A stretch of 9,346 bases of DNA, taken from positions 1-9,346 of the forward strand of contig DATLXU010000107.1 in NCBI GenBank assembly GCA_035575515.1. Reading direction: 5' to 3'. Position 1 is the stretch's first letter. Every line of letters begins with the position of its first letter. The notes beneath the pieces are model-generated. The model worked only from the letters and a program-made list of their open reading frames with translations, had not been told where the DNA came from and did no database searches. Source of the DNA: DATLXU01 sp035575515. Its GTDB lineage: Bacteria; Acidobacteriota; Blastocatellia; UBA7656. This document shows, in pieces, positions 6,500-9,346 of this stretch. A program made the translations under genes and the position numbers.

Positions 6500-6859
6500 C
6501 TATCGTTGAACATCTTCAATAGCGGCGCGCAATGCGTCAATGGCGAGCGCCGCAGAGTGCATCTTGGCCGGCGGCAATCGTCCGAGCGCATCAACAATAT
6601 CTTTCCGTGTGAGCAACTCAACCTCATCAAGCGAGCGAGCAATTATCAACTCGGTCAACACCGATGCCGCTGCGATGGTCGGCGGGCAGCCGTGAGCTTT
6701 CACCTTCGCGTCAATGAGCGTATTGCCCTCAACGCGAATCGTCAGGCGAATGCGATCCATGCAGGCTTCGTTGATAACATCGCCTGTGCCTGATGGGCGA
6801 TCAAGCTCGCCCACATTGCGCGGGTTTGCAATATGATCGGCTACCTGTGGGCTGTACAT
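6500..6859 (-). CDS. IscU/NifU-N-like Fe-S cluster scaffold, third Cys replaced by Ser
   Basis: The 119-residue protein opens MYSPQVADHIANPRNVGEL, the classic start of IscU/NifU N-terminal scaffolds, on which IscS sulfur and iron are built into [2Fe-2S] clusters. Cys33 (in NEACMD, where IscU has PxCGD) and Cys58 (in HGCPPTIA) are kept, and Asp35 is kept. The site of the third cluster Cys reads PPAKMHSAALA, with Ser102 where IscU has KxHCSxLA. That makes it a variant scaffold, perhaps with a different ligand or role. I chose ATG 6859-6857, with a weak AAGAG before it. It leaves 13 bases after the iscS stop and fits the family start; an upstream start at 6922 would add a non-homologous basic tail overlapping iscS. 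Confidence 0.88.
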   Translation of the reverse strand: MYSPQVADHIANPRNVGELDRPSGTGDVINEACMDRIRLTIRVEGNTLIDAKVKAHGCPPTIAAASVLTELIIARSLDEVELLTRKDIVDALGRLPPAKMHSAALAIDALRAAIEDVQR

Positions 6860-6872
6860 TCTCTTATAGATT

Positions 6873-8087
6873 TCAAATTTGCGGCTCCAACGAAACAGCC
6901 TGTTGAGAGACTTCCTGCTCATCTGCTGGAAGCATATCTCTGAGGCGCGCGATTACTTCTTCGAGCGCGCTCAAAGCGTAATCAATCTCTTCGCGCGTCG
7001 TGTAGGCGCTCAGGCTGAAGCGAAGGCTGCCGCGTATGCGCTCGCGCGAAAGCCCTAAAGCCCTGAGCACATGGCTCGGCTCAAGCGATCCCGATGCGCA
7101 GGCCGAACCCGTTGACACGGCAATGCCCTTCAGGTCGAGCGCAATCAGAAGGCTTTCGCCGTCAAGCCCTTCAAAGCTCAAGTTGGATATATTCGGCACG
7201 CGCCTTTCAATATCGCCATTAATTTTTACATTTCCGATGCGAGCCATCACCTCGCGCTCAAGGTAATCTCTAAGCTCGCGCATACGCGCCATTCGCTCAT
7301 CAAGGTGAGTGCGCGCAAGTTCCGCCGCGCGGCCAAAGCCAACTATTGCAGGAACGTTTTCAGTGCCCGCTCTGCGGTCGCGCTCGTGGTGTCCGCCGTA
7401 GAGCAGTTTCACAAGCCGCGTCCCCCTTTTGATGAACAGCGCGCCGATGCCCTTAGGCCCGTGAATCTTATGAGCCGATATCGAAAGCAGATCAACGCCC
7501 AACTGTTTGACATCAACCGAAATTTTGCCGACGGATTGAACCGCATCGGTGTGAAAGTGCAAATGCTTCAAGCCGCCCTCGCGCGCTTCACGAACAGCAG
7601 CACTGATCTCTTCAACCGGTTGAACCGTGCCCGTCTCGTTGTTGGCGTGCATGACCGAAATCAAAATTGTTTCGTCGCTGATTGCCGCCCGCACGTCGTC
7701 AACACTAACAAGTCCATTCGACGAAACAGGCAGATAAGTGACACGGAAGCCATCGCGCTCCAATGCTTCGCAGGTTGCAAGCACTGCCGGGTGCTCGATC
7801 TTCGTTGTGATGATGTGTCGCCCGTGATCGCGATGCGCTTCGGCAATTCCGCGAATGGCGAAATTGTCTGCTTCGGTCCCGCCCGACAGAAAAACTATCT
7901 CAGTCGGCGCAGCGTTAACGAGCGCGGCGACTTCGCGACGGGCGCGCTCTATGGCGGCCTTCGCTCGCTGACCGAACGAATGGACAGACTGCGCGTTGCC
8001 CATCTCTTCCGAAAAATATGGCAACATCGCTTCGATGACCTCGCGGGTCACCATCGTTGTCGCGCTGTTGTCTAGGTAAACTCTCAT
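6873..8087 (-). CDS. iscS: Cysteine desulfurase, IscS/NifS type
   Basis: This PLP enzyme takes sulfur from L-cysteine as a persulfide and passes it to scaffold proteins. In the 404-residue protein, YLDNSATT opens the fold. EIVFLSGGTEADNFAI (63-78) and Glu98-His99 with NNETGTVQP (149-157) belong to the PLP site. Lys207 in SISAHKIHGPKG is the Schiff-base lysine, and Cys330 in STGSACASGS is the persulfide cysteine. The loop around it is of the long IscS (group I) type. The length matches IscS, with a slightly longer Glu/Gln-rich tail (EQEVSQQAVSLEPQI). The start is ATG 8087-8085. No Shine-Dalgarno is visible because a repeat element ends about ten bases upstream; a short frame through that element ends in TGA overlapping this ATG (ATGA), so translational coupling is possible. 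Confidence 0.96.
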   Translation of the reverse strand: MRVYLDNSATTMVTREVIEAMLPYFSEEMGNAQSVHSFGQRAKAAIERARREVAALVNAAPTEIVFLSGGTEADNFAIRGIAEAHRDHGRHIITTKIEHPAVLATCEALERDGFRVTYLPVSSNGLVSVDDVRAAISDETILISVMHANNETGTVQPVEEISAAVREAREGGLKHLHFHTDAVQSVGKISVDVKQLGVDLLSISAHKIHGPKGIGALFIKRGTRLVKLLYGGHHERDRRAGTENVPAIVGFGRAAELARTHLDERMARMRELRDYLEREVMARIGNVKINGDIERRVPNISNLSFEGLDGESLLIALDLKGIAVSTGSACASGSLEPSHVLRALGLSRERIRGSLRFSLSAYTTREEIDYALSALEEVIARLRDMLPADEQEVSQQAVSLEPQI

Positions 8088-8097
8088 AACAGGGGGT

Positions 8098-8193
8098 CGG
8101 GTGTCAGGGCCAGAGCCTGAATAGCTGTTGTCACGAAACTGGCTGCCAGAGCCACTTTCAAGGCAACAACTCTCCTCTCTGATCCCTGACGCC
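8098..8193. repeat. Short interspersed element B between iscX and iscS
   Basis: GTCAGGG at 8103-8109 pairs with CCCTGAC at 8184-8190; with flanking bases the arms match at 9 of 10 positions (GGTGTCAGGG against CCCTGACGCC). AGAG at 8112-8115 and CTCT at 8177-8180 add to the stem. Inside, 8120-8162 read on the minus strand aligns with the core of the element at 1617-1720: 24 of the first 27 bases match, and both end in GCTATT after a two-base length difference. The central hairpin pairs TGGCT with AGCCA. The arms share no sequence with those of the other copy. The element starts at the iscX TAG stop and reaches to ten bases before the iscS ATG, filling the spacer. Confidence 0.65.
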
Positions 8194-8408
8194 TAGCTGT
8201 TCTCCTCCTGCCACTCTTCGTACCAGGCCATCTGGATGGCTTCGAGCTTCTTCTCGTTAGACTCTTTCGGGTCGCCCTTGAAGTCTTCGAGCGACAGAAC
8301 CCAGTGGTAAAGATCGGTGAAACGCACCGTGAGCGGATCAATATCCGGGTGCGCTTCCATCAACCTGATAGCAATCTCTTCGGTGTCGGTCCAGCCTAGC
8401 TCTGCCAT
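8193..8408 (-). CDS. iscX: IscX, small Fe-S assembly modulator
   Basis: This 71-residue acidic protein is clearly homologous to E. coli IscX (YfhJ): the segments GWTDTEEIA, DPLTVRFTDLYHWV, LEDFKGDP and SNEKKLEAIQMAW follow its fold and length. IscX binds IscS at the site also used by frataxin and ferredoxin, binds iron weakly and tunes the rate of cluster assembly. The start is ATG 8408-8406 with GGAGG six bases upstream. It lies 13 bases after the cysteine hydrolase gene and just before iscS, though a 97-base repeat-filled gap separates it from iscS. In E. coli iscX is the last gene of the isc operon, so the placement ahead of iscS is a rearranged order. Confidence 0.94.
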   Translation of the reverse strand: MAELGWTDTEEIAIRLMEAHPDIDPLTVRFTDLYHWVLSLEDFKGDPKESNEKKLEAIQMAWYEEWQEENS

Positions 8409-8421
8409 TGTTCCTCCGTTA

Positions 8422-8967
8422 TCAAATGCCGCTGATCCAGTCTTCGGTCTTGAGCACCCGGCTGAATCTCTGACCTTGCGTTACAAGCGTCGCGCGATGA
8501 AGCTCTTCGGCGGTGACAGCGCCCGCGTCGTTAGTGAATGCAAGCGTGCCCGTCGCATCAGACAGAAACTCAACTGCAAATCCGCGATGAACGGCTTGTC
8601 TCGCCGTCGTGTCGCAGCACATCTGAGTCATGTAGCCAGAGATCGTTACCGTATCTATGCCATTCTCGCGTAGCCACGATTCCAGCGGCGTGTTTGTGAA
8701 GCTGCCGGGCAGGTTCTTTTCAATGAGCAAGTCACGCTGCCGATTAGCGATTGACTCATGAAGCTGCCACTCAGGGCTGCCCCTTCTGAATACCAGTGAG
8801 TCGGGCTGCGGCGCTGCGTGTTGAATGACGACAACGGGAATGCTCTGCTCAATAGCCGCATCCATTGCCTTGAGTATTTGATCGAGGCTGCCCGATGGGT
8901 AAGAGACGGGCAGCCTGCCCGTGAAGTATTCGTTCTGCACGTCAATGACAAGCAAAGCTCGCTTCAT
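8422..8967 (-). CDS. Isochorismatase-fold cysteine hydrolase
   Basis: The 181-residue protein has the cysteine-hydrolase triad of the isochorismatase/nicotinamidase superfamily: Asp9 in LLVIDVQNEYF, Lys84 in LLIEKNLPGSF, and Cys117 in GYMTQMCCDTTAR. A likely cis-peptide lies just before the Cys (TQM). The zinc site D-x-H-x-H of true nicotinamidases is not evident, so I do not call it PncA. Members hydrolyse isochorismate, N-carbamoylsarcosine, ureidoacrylate or similar amides, and the substrate here is unknown. The start is ATG 8967-8965 with AGGTGAGGA in front. It sits between ferredoxin (15 bases upstream) and iscX (13 bases downstream), so it is cotranscribed with iron-sulfur genes although no link to that pathway is known to me. 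Confidence 0.9.
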   Translation of the reverse strand: MKRALLVIDVQNEYFTGRLPVSYPSGSLDQILKAMDAAIEQSIPVVVIQHAAPQPDSLVFRRGSPEWQLHESIANRQRDLLIEKNLPGSFTNTPLESWLRENGIDTVTISGYMTQMCCDTTARQAVHRGFAVEFLSDATGTLAFTNDAGAVTAEELHRATLVTQGQRFSRVLKTEDWISGI

Positions 8968-8982
8968 CTTTCCTCACCTCGA

Positions 8983-9339
8983 TCAATCTGGTATCTCAAC
9001 CGCCACGTCGCCGCTGACTACACACTGGCAGCCCAGCCGCGAATGCAAAGTCAAGCCATCAGCCATGTAAAGCCGATCCTCTTCGTCATCATCCATATCG
9101 CTCAAGTTCTCCTCGCCCGCTTTCACGATGACGTGGCAAGTCGTGCAGGCGCAGTTGCCGCCGCATGCGTGCTCAAGATCAATCCCATAGTTGAGCGCGA
9201 TGTCGAGGATTGAGCCTTCCTTGCCGTGGTCTTGATAAGGCGTAACGCCCGGCTCGTAGTCGACAGTCACTGGGTCTTCACCTTTGCGAAGAAAAGTGAT
9301 CTTGTAAACCTTCTTTTCGGTTTCGGCGGGCGCGTCCAT
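8983..9339 (-). CDS. fdx: [2Fe-2S] ferredoxin, Isc/adrenodoxin-like
   Basis: This 118-residue small electron carrier probably supplies electrons for cluster assembly by IscS and the scaffold. Ligands are Cys59, Cys65 and Cys68 in HACGGNCACTTCHV and Cys104 in SRLGCQC. The C-x5-C-x2-C spacing and the acidic run SDMDDDEEDRL are typical of Isc-type and vertebrate-type ferredoxins. Before the cluster loop there is an insert (TPYQDHGKEGSILDIAL) that I associate with Acidobacteriota ferredoxins. Two extra Cys (63 and 106) are present. I chose the ATG at 9339-9337; the preceding codon is GTG and the frame stays open to the window edge, so the true start and the ribosome site cannot be checked. It is the first gene visible of the leftward iron-sulfur cluster. 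Confidence 0.92.
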   Translation of the reverse strand: MDAPAETEKKVYKITFLRKGEDPVTVDYEPGVTPYQDHGKEGSILDIALNYGIDLEHACGGNCACTTCHVIVKAGEENLSDMDDDEEDRLYMADGLTLHSRLGCQCVVSGDVAVEIPD

Positions 9340-9346
9340 CACGGCG

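Noticed and set aside
7305..8075. 256-codon open frame on the plus strand opposite iscS
   Set aside because: It lies entirely antisense to a well-conserved cysteine desulfurase, has no recognisable domain, and mirrors that gene's codon bias.
8084..8341. 85-codon minus-strand frame across iscX and the repeat element
   Set aside because: Most of it is an out-of-frame reading of iscX. Only its last 25 codons, through the repeat, are of interest and are reported separately.

Overview
The window looks like a chromosomal segment from an Acidobacteriota-type bacterium, possibly class Blastocatellia. This is inferred from gene style: an extended ferredoxin with a PYxxHGK insert, a stand-alone Clp N-domain protein and a double zinc-ribbon protein. 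It also has heptamer repeats at gene ends and moderately GC-rich DNA. It is not proven. Nearly all genes lie on the minus strand; only a small cupin gene and a zinc-ribbon gene lie on the plus strand.

Left part (1-3227, minus strand). The likely transcription order is a GT-C-fold membrane glycosyltransferase, then a DPM1-like family 2 glycosyltransferase, then a membrane-anchored protein that appears to be cut off by an IS630-family element. The first 29 codons of that transposase run off the left edge. The set suggests cell-envelope glycan work, with the last gene damaged by the insertion.

Middle (3228-5771). A 302-base non-coding stretch with a possible promoter and a strong palindrome precedes a plus-strand cupin gene. 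The cupin gene converges on thiL (thiamine-monophosphate kinase, minus strand). thiL is divergent from a gene for a low-complexity protein ending in two zinc ribbons, which in turn converges on the last gene of the right-hand cluster.

Right part (5781-9346, minus strand). This is an iron-sulfur assembly cluster transcribed leftward: [2Fe-2S] ferredoxin, isochorismatase-fold cysteine hydrolase, iscX, iscS, an IscU/NifU-like scaffold with a Cys-to-Ser change at the third cluster site, and a Clp N-domain protein without an ATPase module. IscS supplies sulfur, the scaffold would build clusters, ferredoxin supplies electrons and IscX is a small IscS-binding modulator. iscA, iscR, hscA and hscB are not in the window.

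The most unusual signal is a pair of related ~100-bp intergenic elements (about 1617-1720 and 8098-8193). They share a hairpin-forming core (24 of the first 27 bases identical) but have different terminal inverted repeats, and each abuts a TAG stop codon. A smaller heptamer inverted repeat sits between the cupin gene and thiL. I see no CRISPR array, tRNA, rRNA, prophage or recognisable defence system.
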